64,000 nt of DNA from Siphonodentalium dalli. Its lineage: Eukaryota; Mollusca; Scaphopoda; Gadilida; Siphonodentaliidae. The translations under genes and the position numbers were made by a program. This document shows positions 11,401-25,321 of the stretch, piece by piece (the stretch's first letter is position 1; each line of letters begins with the position of its first letter). The notes under the pieces are model-generated. The model was not told where the DNA came from. It ran no database searches and saw nothing but the letters and a program-made list of their open reading frames with translations. The DNA lies in the NCBI GenBank assembly GCA_032622095.1, contig CP136068.1, forward strand, positions 128,965,989 through 129,029,988, given 5' to 3'.

Positions 11401-13381
11401 GGAATTTCGCAACATTTTATGGTATGTTTGGTTCCAGGCTCTACATACGCCCAATTTGTGGCCGCGTATAATGGGCTGGCCGGGTACTTTTTTGACAAGG
11501 ATTTGCCACTAGGGTGGCTATGGACGAATACATCTTAAAAGGGGCCATTAATGACATAGATCCCTCACAATGTGGAATTTAGTAACATTTTATGGTATGT
11601 TTGGTTCCAGGCTCTACTTACGCCCAATTTGTTGTAGCGTATAATGGGCTGGCCGGGTACTTTTTTGGCGAAGATTTGCCACTAGGGTGGCTATGGACGA
11701 ATACATCTTAAAATGGGCCACCAATGACATAAATTTCTCACAACCTGGAATTTAGCAAAATTTTATGGTCCGTTTCGTTCCAGGCTCTACTTACGCCCAA
11801 TTTGTGGCCGCGTATAATAGGCTGGCTGGGTAATTTTTTGACAGTGAAATGCCTCTAGGGTGGCTATGGACGAATACATCTTAAAAGGGCCATTAATGAC
11901 ATAGATATCTCACAACCTGGAATTTAGCAACATGTTATGGTATGTTTGGTTCCAGGCTCTACTTACGCCCAATTTGTGGCCGGGTATAATGGGTTGGCCG
12001 GGTAATATTTTGACAGTAAAATGCCTCTAGGGTGGCTATGGACGAATTCATCTTAAAAGGGGCCATCAATGACATAGATCTCTCACAACCTGTAATTTAG
12101 CAACATTTTAGTGTCCGTTTGGTTCCAGGCTCTACTTATGCCCAATTTGTGGCCGGGTATAATGGGCTGGACGGGTAATATTTTTACAGATTTGCAACTA
12201 GGGTGGCTATGGACGAATACATCTTAAAAGTGGCCATTAATGACATAGATCTCTCACAACCTGGAATTTTGCAACATTGTATGGTCCGTTTGGTTCCAAG
12301 CTCTACTTACGCCCAATTTGTGGCCGCGTTTAATGGGCTGGCCGTGTAATTTTTTGACAGTGAAATGTCACTAGGGTGGCTATGCACGAATACATATTAA
12401 AGGGGGCCATTAATGACATAGATCTCTCACAACCTGGAATTTCGCAACATTTTATGGTCCGTTTGGTTCCAAGCTCTACTTACGCCCAATTTGTAGCCGC
12501 GTATAATGGGCTGGCCGGGTATTTTTTTGACAGTGAAATGCCTCTAGGGTGTCTATGGACGAATACATCTTAAAAGGGGCCATTAATGACATAGATCTCT
12601 CACAACCTGGAATTTCGTAACATTTTATGGTCGGTTTGGTTCCAGGCTCTATTTACGCCCAATTTGTGGCCGCGTATAATGGGTTGGCCGGGTAATTTAT
12701 TGACAGTGAAATGCCTCCTCTAGGGTGGCTATGGACGAATGCATCTTAAAAGAGGCCATTAATTACATAGATCTCTCACAATGTGGAATTTCGCAACATT
12801 TTATGGTCCGTTTGGTTCCAGGCTCTACTTACGCCCAATTTGTGGCCGCGTTTAATGGGCTGGCCGGGTAATTTTTTGACAGAGATTTGCCTCTAGGGTG
12901 GCTATGCACGAATACATCTCAATAGGGGCCATCAATGACATAGATCTCTCACAACCTGGAATTTAGCTTACGCCCAATTTGTGGCCGCGTATAATGGGCT
13001 GGCCAGGTACTTTTTTGACAGAGATTTGCTTCTAGGGTGGCTATGGACGAATACATCTTAAAAGGGACACCCAATGACATAGTTCTCTCACAATGTGGAA
13101 TTTCGCAACATTTAAGGTCCGTTTGTTTTCAAGCTCTACTTACGCCCAATTTGTGGCAGCGTATAATGGGCTGGCCGGGTACTTTTTTGACGAAGATTTG
13201 CCACGAGGGTGGCTATGGACGAATACATCTTAAAATGTCCCACCAATGACATAAATTTCTCACAACCTGGAATTTAGCAACATTTTATGGTATGTTTGGT
13301 TCCAGGCTCTACTTACGCCCAATTTGTGGTCGGGTATAATGGGTTGGCCGGGTAATTTTTTGACAGTGAAATGCCACTAGG

Positions 13382-16300
13382 GTGGCTATGGACGAATACA
13401 TCTTAAAAGGGGCCATCAATGACATAGATCTCTCACAACCTGGAATTTCGCAACATTTTATGGTATGTTTGGTTCCAGGCTCTACTTACGCCCAATTTGT
13501 GGCCGCGTATAATGGGCTGGCCGGGTACTTTTTTGACAAAGATTTGCCACTAGGGTGGCTATGGACGAATACATCTTAAAAGGGGCCATTAATGACATAG
13601 ATCCCTCACAATGTGGAATTTAGTAACATTTTATGGTATGTTTGGTTCCAGGCTCTACTTACGCCCAATTTGTTGTCGCGTATAATGGGCTGGCCGGGTA
13701 CTTTTTTGACGAAGATTTGCCACTAGGGTGGCTATGGACGAATACATCTTAAAATGGGCCACCAATGACATAAATTTCTCACAACCTGGAATTTAGCAAC
13801 ATTTTATGGTCCGTTTCGTTCCAGGCTCTACTTACGCCCAATTTGTGGCCGCGTATAATAGTCTGGCTGGGTAATTTTTTGACAGTGAAATGCCTCTAGG
13901 GTGGCTATGGACGAATACATCTTAAAAGGGCCATTAATGACATAGATATCTCACAACCTGGAATTTAGCAACATGTTATGGTATGTTTGGTTCCAGGCTC
14001 TACTTACGCCCAATTTGTGGCCGGGTATAATGGGTTGGCCGGGTAATATTTTGACAGTGAAATGCCTCTAGGGTGCCTATGGACGAATTCATCTTAAAAG
14101 GGGCCATCAATGACATAGATCTCTCACAACCTGTAATTTAGCAACATTTTAGTGTCCGTTTGGTTCCAGGCTCTACTTATGCCCAATTTGTGGCCGGGTA
14201 TAATGGGCTGGACGGGTAATATTTTTACAGATTTGCAACTAGGGTGGCTATGGACGAATACATCTTAAAAGTGGCCATTAATGACATAGATCTCTCACAA
14301 CCTGGAATTTTGCAACATTGTATGGTCCGTTTGGTTCCAAGCTCTACTTACGCCCAATTTGTGGCCGCGTTTAATGGGCTGGCCGTGTAATTTTTTGACA
14401 GTGAAATGTCACTAGGGTGGCTATGCACGAATACATATTAAAGGGGGCCATTAATGACATAGATCTCTCACAACCTGGAATTTCGCAACATTTTATGGTC
14501 CGTTTGGTTCCAAGCTCTACTTACGCCCAATTTGTAGCCGCGTATAATGGGCTGGCCGGGTATTTTTTTGACAGTGAAATGCCTCTAGGGTGTCTATGGA
14601 CGAATACATCTTAAAAGGGGCCATTAATGTCATAGATCTCTCACAACCTGGAATTTCGTAACATTTTATGGTCGGTTTGGTTCCAGGCTCTATTTACGCC
14701 CAATTTGTGGCCGCGTATAATGGGTTGGCCGGGTAATTTGTTGACAGTGAAATGCCTCCTCTAGGGTGGCTATGGACGAATGCATCTTAAAAGAGGCCAT
14801 TAATTACATAGATCTCTCACAATGTGGAATTTCGCAACATTTTATGGTCCGTTTGGTTCCAGGCTCTACTTACGCCCAATTTGTGGCCGCGTTTAATGGG
14901 CTGGCCGGGTAATTTTTTGACAGATTTGCCTCTAGGGTGGCTATGCACGAATACATCTCAATAGGGGCCATCAATGACATAGATCTCTCACAACCTGGTA
15001 TTTAGCTTACGCCCAATTTGTGGCCGCGTATAATTGGATGGCCAGGTACTTTTTTGACAGAGATTTGCTTCTAGGGTGGCTATGGACGAATACATCTTAA
15101 AAGGGACACCCAATGACATAGTTCTCTCACAATGTGGAATTTCGCAACATTTAAGGTCCGTTTGTTTTCAAGCTCTACTTACGCCCAATTTGTGGCAGCG
15201 TATAATGGGCTGGCCGGGTACTTTTTTGACGAAGATTTGCCACGAGGGTGGCTATGGACGAATACATCTTAAAATGTCCCACCAATGACATAAATTTCTC
15301 ACAACCTGGAATTTAGCAACATTTTATGGTCCGTTTCGTACCAGGCTCTACTTACGCCCAATTTGTGGCCGCGTATAATCGGCTGGCTGGGTAATTGTTC
15401 GACAGTGAAATGCCTCTAGGGTGGCTATGGACGAATACATCTTAAAATGGGCCACCAATGACATAAATTTCTCACAACCTGGAATTTAGCAACATTTTAT
15501 GGTCCGTTTCGTACCAGGCTCTACTTACGCCCAATTTATGGCCGCGTATAATGGGCTGGCTGGGTACTTTTTTGACAGTGAAATGCCTCTAGGGTGGCTA
15601 TGGACGAATACATCTTAAAAGGGGCCATCAATGACATAGATCTCTCACAACCTGGAATTTAGCAACATGTTAGGGTCCGTTTGGTTCCAGGATCTACTTA
15701 CGCCCAATTTTGTGGCCGCTTATAATGGGATGGCCAGGCACTTTTTTGACAGAGATTTGCTTCTAGGGTGGCTATGAACGAATACATCTTAAAAGGGACC
15801 CCCCCAATGACATAGTTTACTCAAAATGTGGAATTTTGCAACATTTTAGAGTCCGTTTGGTTTCAGGCTCTACTTCCGCCCAACTTGTGGCAGCGTATAA
15901 TGGGCTGGCCGGGTACTTTTTTGACAAACATTTGCCACTAGGGTGGCTATGGACGAATACATCTTAAAATTGGCCACCAATGACATAAATTTCTCACAAC
16001 CTGGAATTTAGATACATTTTAGGGTCCGTTTGATTCCAGGCTCTACTTACACCCACTATGTGGCCGGATATAATGGGCTGGCCGGGTAATGTATTGACAG
16101 TGAAATGCCTCTAGGGTGGCTATCCACGAAAACATCTTAAAAGGGGCCATTAATGACATAGATCTCTCACAACCTGGAATTTTGCAACATTTTATGGTCC
16201 GTTTGGTTCCAGGCTCTACTTACGCCCAATTTGTGGCCGCGTTTAATGGGCTGGCCGGGTAATTTTTTGACAGAGATTTGCCTCTAGGGTGGCTATGCAC

Positions 16301-16945
16301 GAATACATCTCAATAGGGGCCATCAATGACATAGATCTCTCACAACCTGGAATTTAGCTTACGCCCAATTTGTGGCCGCGTATAATGGGCTGGCCAGGTA
16401 CTTTTTTGACAGAGATTTGCTTCTAGGGTGGCTATGGACGAATACATCTTAAAAGGGACACCCAATGACATAGTTCTCTCACAATGTGGAATTTCGCAAC
16501 ATTTAAGGTCCGTTTGTTTTCAAGCTCTACTTACGCCCAATTTGTGGCAGCGTATAATGGGCTGGCCGGGTACTTTTTTGACGAAGATTTGCCACGAGGG
16601 TGGCTATGGACGAATACATCTTAAAATGTCCCACCAATGACATAAATTTCTCACAACCTGGAATTTAGCAACATTTTATGGTATGTTTGGTTCCAGGCTC
16701 TACTTACGCCCAATTTGTGGTCGGGTATAATGGGTTGGCCGGGTAATTTTTTGACAGTGAAATGCCACTAGGGTGGCTATGGACGAATACATCTTAAAAG
16801 GGGCCATTAATGACATAGATCTCTCACAACCTGGAATTTTGCAACATTTTATGGTATGTTTGGTTCCAGGCTCTACTTACGCCCAATTTGTGGCCGGGTA
16901 TAATGGGTTGGCCGGGTAATTTTTCGACAGTGAAATGCCACTAGG
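13382..16945 (+). repeat. satellite higher-order unit U1 (21 monomers)
   Basis: Starts at the ATGGCTATGGACG monomer whose near-identical copies begin at 16946, 19853 and 22758. Length is 3564 bp. It contains two monomers lacking the same 34 bp (junction TTTAGCTTACGCC near 15005 and 16357), so 21 x 173 minus 68 = 3565. Relative to the 17-monomer unit it has an extra four-monomer block at about 16.15-16.8 kb that repeats the sequence around 12.8-13.4 kb. Confidence 0.8.
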
Positions 16946-19852
16946 GTGGCTATGGACGAATACATCTTAAAAGGGGCCATCAATGACATAGATCTCTCAC
17001 AACCTGGAATTTCGCAACATTTTATGGTATGTTTGGTTCCAGGCTCTACTTACGCCCAATTTGTGGCCGCGTATAATGGGCTGGCCGGGTACTTTTTTGA
17101 CAAAGATTTGCCACTAGGGTGGCTATGGACGAATACATCTTAAAAGGGGCCATTAATGACATAGATCCCTCACAATGTGGAATTTAGTAACATTTTATGG
17201 TATGTTTGGTTCCAGGCTCTACTTACGCCCAATTTGTTGTCGCGTATAATGGGCTGGCCGGGTACTTTTTTGACGAAGATTTGCCACTAGGGTGGCTATG
17301 GACGAATACATCTTAAAATGGGCCACCAATGACATAAATTTCTCACAACCTGGAATTTAGCAACATTTTATGGTCCGTTTCGTTCCAGGCTCTACTTACG
17401 CCCAATTTGTGGCCGCGTATAATAGTCTGGCTGGGTAATTTTTTGACAGTGAAATGCCTCTAGGGTGGCTATGGACGAATACATCTTAAAAGGGCCATTA
17501 ATGACATAGATATCTCACAACCTGGAATTTAGCAACATGTTATGGTATGTTTGGTTCCAGGCTCTACTTACGCCCAATTTGTGGCCGGGTATAATGGGTT
17601 GGCCGGGTAATATTTTGACAGTGAAATGCCTCTAGGGTGCCTATGGACGAATTCATCTTAAAAGGGGCCATCAATGACATAGATCTCTCACAACCTGTAA
17701 TTTAGCAACATTTTAGTGTCCGTTTGGTTCCAGGCTCTACTTATGCCCAATTTGTGGCCGGGTATAATGGGCTGGACGGGTAATATTTTTACAGATTTGC
17801 AACTAGGGTGGCTATGGACGAATACATCTTAAAAGTGGCCATTAATGACATAGATCTCTCACAACCTGGAATTTTGCAACATTGTATGGTCCGTTTGGTT
17901 CCAAGCTCTACTTACGCCCAATTTGTGGCCGCGTTTAATGGGCTGGCCGTGTAATTTTTTGACAGTGAAATGTCACTAGGGTGGCTATGCACGAATACAT
18001 ATTAAAGGGGGCCATTAATGACATAGATCTCTCACAACCTGGAATTTCGCAACATTTTATGGTCCGTTTGGTTCCAAGCTCTACTTACGCCCAATTTGTA
18101 GCCGCGTATAATGGGCTGGCCGGGTATTTTTTTGACAGTGAAATGCCTCTAGGGTGTCTATGGACGAATACATCTTAAAAGGGGCCATTAATGTCATAGA
18201 TCTCTCACAACCTGGAATTTCGTAACATTTTATGGTCGGTTTGGTTCCAGGCTCTATTTACGCCCAATTTGTGGCCGCGTATAATGGGTTGGCCGGGTAA
18301 TTTGTTGACAGTGAAATGCCTCCTCTAGGGTGGCTATGGACGAATGCATCTTAAAAGAGGCCATTAATTACATAGATCTCTCACAATGTGGAATTTCGCA
18401 ACATTTTATGGTCCGTTTGGTTCCAGGCTCTACTTACGCCCAATTTGTGGCCGCGTTTAATGGGCTGGCCGGGTAATTTTTTGACAGATTTGCCTCTAGG
18501 GTGGCTATGCACGAATACATCTCAATAGGGGCCATCAATGACATAGATCTCTCACAACCTGGTATTTAGCTTACGCCCAATTTGTGGCCGCGTATAATTG
18601 GATGGCCAGGTACTTTTTTGACAGAGATTTGCTTCTAGGGTGGCTATGGACGAATACATCTTAAAAGGGACACCCAATGACATAGTTCTCTCACAATGTG
18701 GAATTTCGCAACATTTAAGGTCCGTTTGTTTTCAAGCTCTACTTACGCCCAATTTGTGGCAGCGTATAATGGGCTGGCCGGGTACTTTTTTGACGAAGAT
18801 TTGCCACGAGGGTGGCTATGGACGAATACATCTTAAAATGTCCCACCAATGACATAAATTTCTCACAACCTGGAATTTAGCAACATTTTATGGTCCGTTT
18901 CGTACCAGGCTCTACTTACGCCCAATTTGTGGCCGCGTATAATCGGCTGGCTGGGTAATTGTTCGACAGTGAAATGCCTCTAGGGTGGCTATGGACGAAT
19001 ACATCTTAAAATGGGCCACCAATGACATAAATTTCTCACAACCTGGAATTTAGCAACATTTTATGGTCCGTTTCGTACCAGGCTCTACTTACGCCCAATT
19101 TATGGCCGCGTATAATGGGCTGGCTGGGTACTTTTTTGACAGTGAAATGCCTCTAGGGTGGCTATGGACGAATACATCTTAAAAGGGGCCATCAATGACA
19201 TAGATCTCTCACAACCTGGAATTTAGCAACATGTTAGGGTCCGTTTGGTTCCAGGATCTACTTACGCCCAATTTTGTGGCCGCTTATAATGGGATGGCCA
19301 GGCACTTTTTTGACAGAGATTTGCTTCTAGGGTGGCTATGAACGAATACATCTTAAAAGGGACCCCCCCAATGACATAGTTTACTCAAAATGTGGAATTT
19401 TGCAACATTTTAGAGTCCGTTTGGTTTCAGGCTCTACTTCCGCCCAACTTGTGGCAGCGTATAATGGGCTGGCCGGGTACTTTTTTGACAAACATTTGCC
19501 ACTAGGGTGGCTATGGACGAATACATCTTAAAATTGGCCACCAATGACATAAATTTCTCACAACCTGGAATTTAGATACATTTTAGGGTCCGTTTGATTC
19601 CAGGCTCTACTTACACCCACTATGTGGCCGGATATAATGGGCTGGCCGGGTAATGTATTGACAGTGAAATGCCTCTAGGGTGGCTATCCACGAAAACATC
19701 TTAAAAGGGGCCATTAATGACATAGATCTCTCACAACCTGGAATTTTGCAACATTTTATGGTATGTTTGGTTCCAGGCTCTACTTACGCCCAATTTGTGG
19801 CCGGGTATAATGGGTTGGCCGGGTAATTTTTCGACAGTGAAATGCCACTAGG
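16946..19852 (+). repeat. satellite higher-order unit U2 (17 monomers)
   Basis: 2907 bp, exactly 17 x 173 minus one 34-bp deletion (junction near 18570). Diagnostic monomers in order: AATAGTCTGG (17421), TATGCACGAATACATATT (about 17987), GGGACACCC (18667), GGGACCCCCCC (19361), ATCCACGAAAACATC (19687). It is nearly base-for-base the same as U3, so the duplication is recent or the units are actively homogenised. Confidence 0.85.
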
Positions 19853-22757
19853 GTGGCTATGGACGAATACATCTTAAAAGGGGCCATCAATGACATAGAT
19901 CTCTCACAACCTGGAATTTCGCAACATTTTATGGTATGTTTGGTTCCAGGCTCTACTTACGCCCAATTTGTGGCCGCGTATAATGGGCTGGCCGGGTACT
20001 TTTTTGACAAAGATTTGCCACTAGGGTGGCTATGGACGAATACATCTTAAAAGGGGCCATTAATGACATAGATCCCTCACAATGTGGAATTTAGTAACAT
20101 TTTATGGTATGTTTGGTTCCAGGCTCTACTTACGCCCAATTTGTTGTCGCGTATAATGGGCTGGCCGGGTACTTTTTTGACGAAGATTTGCCACTAGGGT
20201 GGCTATGGACGAATACATCTTAAAATGGGCCACCAATGACATAAATTTCTCACAACCTGGAATTTAGCAACATTTTATGGTCCGTTTCGTTCCAGGCTCT
20301 ACTTACGCCAATTTGTGGCCGCGTATAATAGTCTGGCTGGGTAATTTTTTGACAGTGAAATGCCTCTAGGGTGGCTATGGACGAATACATCTTAAAAGGG
20401 CCATTAATGACATAGATATCTCACAACCTGGAATTTAGCAACATGTTATGGTATGTTTGGTTCCAGGCTCTACTTACGCCCAATTTGTGGCCGGGTATAA
20501 TGGGTTGGCCGGGTAATATTTTGACAGTGAAATGCCTCTAGGGTGCCTATGGACGAATTCATCTTAAAAGGGGCCATCAATGACATAGATCTCTCACAAC
20601 CTGTAATTTAGCAACATTTTAGTGTCCGTTTGGTTCCAGGCTCTACTTATGCCCAATTTGTGGCCGGGTATAATGGGCTGGACGGGTAATATTTTTACAG
20701 ATTTGCAACTAGGGTGGCTATGGACGAATACATCTTAAAAGTGGCCATTAATGACATAGATCTCTCACAACCTGGAATTTTGCAACATTGTATGGTCCGT
20801 TTGGTTCCAAGCTCTACTTACGCCCAATTTGTGGCCGCGTTTAATGGGCTGGCCGTGTAATTTTTTGACAGTGAAATGTCACTAGGGTGGCTATGCACGA
20901 ATACATATTAAAGGGGGCCATTAATGACATAGATCTCTCACAACCTGGAATTTCGCAACATTTTATGGTCCGTTTGGTTCCAAGCTCTACTTACGCCCAA
21001 TTTGTAGCCGCGTATAATGGGCTGGCCGGGTATTTTTTTGACAGTGAAATGCCTCTAGGGTGTCTATGGACGAATACATCTTAAAAGGGGCCATTAATGT
21101 CATAGATCTCTCACAACCTGAAATTTCGTAACATTTTATGGTCGGTTTGGTTCCAGGCTCTATTTACGCCCAATTTGTGGCCGCGTATAATGGGTTGGCC
21201 GGTAATTTGTTGACAGTGAAATGCCTCCTCTAGGGTGGCTATGGACGAATGCATCTTAAAAGAGGCCATTAATTACATAGATCTCTCACAATGTGGAATT
21301 TCGCAACATTTTATGGTCCGTTTGGTTCCAGGCTCTACTTACGCCCAATTTGTGGCCGCGTTTAATGGGCTGGCCGGGTAATTTTTTGACAGATTTGCCT
21401 CTAGGGTGGCTATGCACGAATACATCTCAATAGGGGCCATCAATGACATAGATCTCTCACAACCTGGTATTTAGCTTACGCCCAATTTGTGGCCGCGTAT
21501 AATTGGATGGCCAGGTACTTTTTTGACAGAGATTTGCTTCTAGGGTGGCTATGGACGAATACATCTTAAAAGGGACACCCAATGACATAGTTCTCTCACA
21601 ATGTGGAATTTCGCAACATTTAAGGTCCGTTTGTTTTCAAGCTCTACTTACGCCCAATTTGTGGCAGCGTATAATGGGCTGGCCGGGTACTTTTTTGACG
21701 AAGATTTGCCACGAGGGTGGCTATGGACGAATACATCTTAAAATGTCCCACCAATGACATAAATTTCTCACAACCTGGAATTTAGCAACATTTTATGGTC
21801 CGTTTCGTACCAGGCTCTACTTACGCCCAATTTGTGGCCGCGTATAATCGGCTGGCTGGGTAATTGTTCGACAGTGAAATGCCTCTAGGGTGGCTATGGA
21901 CGAATACATCTTAAAATGGGCCACCAATGACATAAATTTCTCACAACCTGGAATTTAGCAACATTTTATGGTCCGTTTCGTACCAGGCTCTACTTACGCC
22001 CAATTTATGGCCGCGTATAATGGGCTGGCTGGGTACTTTTTTGACAGTGAAATGCCTCTAGGGTGGCTATGGACGAATACATCTTAAAAGGGGCCATCAA
22101 TGACATAGATCTCTCACAACCTGGAATTTAGCAACATGTTAGGGTCCGTTTGGTTCCAGGATCTACTTACGCCCAATTTTGTGGCCGCTTATAATGGGAT
22201 GGCCAGGCACTTTTTTGACAGAGATTTGCTTCTAGGGTGGCTATGAACGAACACATCTTAAAAGGGACCCCCCCAATGACATAGTTTACTCAAAATGTGG
22301 AATTTTGCAACATTTTAGAGTCCGTTTGGTTTCAGGCTCTACTTCCGCCCAACTTGTGGCAGCGTATAATGGGCTGGCCGGGTACTTTTTTGACAAACAT
22401 TTGCCACTAGGGTGGCTATGGACGAATACATCTTAAAATTGGCCACCAATGACATAAATTTCTCACAACCTGGAATTTAGATACATTTTAGGGTCCGTTT
22501 GATTCCAGGCTCTACTTACACCCACTATGTGGCCGGATATAATGGGCTGGCCGGGTAATGTATTGACAGTGAAATGCCTCTAGGGTGGCTATCCACGAAA
22601 ACATCTTAAAAGGGGCCATTAATGACATAGATCTCTCACAACCTGGAATTTTGCAACATTTTATGGTATGTTTGGTTCCAGGCTCTACTTACGCCCAATT
22701 TGTGGCCGGGTATAATGGGTTGGCCGGGTAATTTTTTGACAGTGAAATGCCACTAGG
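19853..22757 (+). repeat. satellite higher-order unit U3 (17 monomers)
   Basis: 2905 bp. It has the same monomer order as U2 and differs by single-base losses near 20309 (ACGCCAATT for ACGCCCAATT) and 21200 (GCCGGTAAT for GCCGGGTAAT), which explain the 2-bp length difference, plus a handful of substitutions (for example GAACACATC at 22248). Confidence 0.85.
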
Positions 22758-25321
22758 GTGGCTATGGACGAATACATCTTAAAAGGGGCCATTAATGACA
22801 TAGATCTCTCACAACCTGGAATTTCGCAACATTTTATGGTATGTTTGGTTCCAGGCTCTACTTACGCCCAATTTGTGGCCGCGTATAATGGGCTGGCCGG
22901 GTACTTTTTTGACAATGAAATGCCTCTAGGGTGGCTATGGACGAATACATCTTAAAAGGGGCCATTAATGACATAGATCCCTCACAATGTGGAATTTTGC
23001 AACATTTTATGGTATGTTTGGTTCCAGGCTCTACTTACGCCCAATTTGTTGTCGCGTATAATGGGCTGGCCGGGTACTTTTTTGACAATGAAATGCCTCT
23101 AGGGTGGCTATGGACGAATACATCTTAAAAGGGGCCATTAATGACATAGATCCCTCACAATGTGGAATTTCGCAACATTTTATGGTCCGTTTAGTTCCAG
23201 GCTCTACTTACGCCCAATTTGTTGTCGCGTATAATGGGCTGGCCAGGTACTTATTTGACAAAGATTTGCCACTAGGGTGGCTATGGACGAATACATCTTA
23301 AAACGGGCCACCAATGACATAAATATTTCACAACCTGGAATTTAGTAACATTTTAAGGTCCGTTTGGTTCCAGGCTCTACTTACGCCCAATTTGTGGCCG
23401 CGTATAATGGGCTGGCCTGGTAATTTTTTTAACAGAGATTTGCTTCTAGGGTGGATATGGACGAATACATCTTAAAAGGGACACCCAATGACATAGTTCT
23501 CTCACAATGTGGAATTTCGCAACATTTAAGGTCCGTTTGGTTTCAAGCTTTACTTACGCCCAATTTGTGGCAGCGTATAATGGGCTGGCCGGGTACTTTT
23601 TTGACGAAGATTTGCCACTAGGGTGGCTATGAACGAATACATCTTAAAATGGGCCACCAATGACATAAATTTCTCACAACCTGGAATTTAGCAACATTTT
23701 ATGGTCCGTTTCGTTCCAGGCTCTACTTACGCCCAATTTGTGGTCGCGTATAATAGGCTGGCTGGGTAATTTTTTGACAGTGAAATGCCTCTAGGGTGGC
23801 TATGTACGAATACATCTTAAAAGGGCCATTAATGACATAGATATCTCACAACCTGGAATTTAGCAACATTTTATGGTATGTTTGGTTCCAGGCTCTACTT
23901 ACGCCCAAATTGTGGCCGGGTATAATGGGTTGGCCGGGTAACATTTTGACAGTGAAATGCCTCTAGGCTGGCTATGGACGAATACATCTTAAAAGGGGCC
24001 ATCAATGACATAGATCTCTCACAACCTGTAATTTAGCAACATTTTAGGGTCCGTTTGGTTCCAGGCTCTACTTACGCCCAATTTGTGGCCGCGTTTAATG
24101 GGCTGGCCGGGTAATTTTTTGACAGATTTGCCTCTAGGGTGGCTATGCACGAATACATCTCAATAGGGGCCATCAATGACATAGATCTCTCACAACCTGG
24201 TATTTAGCTTACGCCCAATTTGTGGCCGCGTATAATTGGATGGCCAGGTACTTTTTTGACAGAGATTTGCTTCTAGGGTGGCTATGGACGAATACATCTT
24301 AAAAGGGACACCCAATGACATAGTTCTCTCACAATGTGGAATTTCGCAACATTTAAGGTCCGTTTGTTTTCAAGCTCTACTTACGCCCAATTTGTGGCAG
24401 CGTATAATGGGCTGGCCGGGTACTTTTTTGACGAAGATTTGCCACGAGGGTGGCTATGGACGAATACATCTTAAAATGTCCCACCAATGACATAAATTTC
24501 TCACAACCTGGAATTTAGCAACATTTTATGGTCCGTTTCGTACCAGGCTCTACTTACGCCCAATTTATGGCCGCGTATAATGGGCTGGCTGGGTACTTTT
24601 TTGACAGTGAAATGCCTCTAGGGTGGCTATGGACGAATACATCTTAAAAGGGGCCATCAATGACATAGATCTCTCACAACCTGGAATTTAGCAACATGTT
24701 AGGGTCCGTTTGGTTCCAGGATCTACTTACGCCCCAATTTTGTGGCCGCTTATAATGGGATGGCCAGGCACTTTTTTGACAGAGATTTGCTTCTAGGGTG
24801 GCTATGAACGAACACATCTTAAAAGGGACCCCCCCAATGACATAGTTTACTCAAAATGTGGAATTTTGCAACATTTTAGAGTCCGTTTGGTTTCAGGCTC
24901 TACTTCCGCCCCAACTTGTGGCAGCGTATAATGGGCTGGCCGGGTACTTTTTTGACAAAACATTTGCCACTAGGGTGGCTATGGACGAATACATCTTAAA
25001 ATTGGCCACCAATGACATAAATTTCTCACAACCTGGAATTTAGATACATTTTAGGGTCCGTTTGATTCCAGGCTCTACTTACACCCACTATGTGGCCGGA
25101 TATAATGGGCTGGCCGGGTAATGTATTGACAGTGAAATGCCTCTAGGGTGGCTATGGACGAATACATCTTAAAAGGGGCCATTAATGACATAGATCTCTC
25201 ACAACCTGGAATTTCGCAACATTTTATGGTCCGTTTGGTTCCAGGCTCTACTTACGCCCAATTTGTGGCCGCGTATTATGGGCTGGCCGGGTATTTTTTT
25301 TTACAAAGATTTGCCACTAGG
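22758..25321 (+). repeat. satellite higher-order unit U4 (15 monomers)
   Basis: 2564 bp, which equals 15 x 173 minus 34 plus three single-base insertions seen near 24731 (GCCCCAATTTT), 24908 (GCCCCAACTTG) and 24957 (GACAAAACAT). The triplet of monomers at 22758-23301 recurs at 25322-25865, marking the next unit. It lacks the TATGCACGAATACATATT and AATAGTCTGG monomers of U2/U3, so it arose by unequal exchange. Confidence 0.75.
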
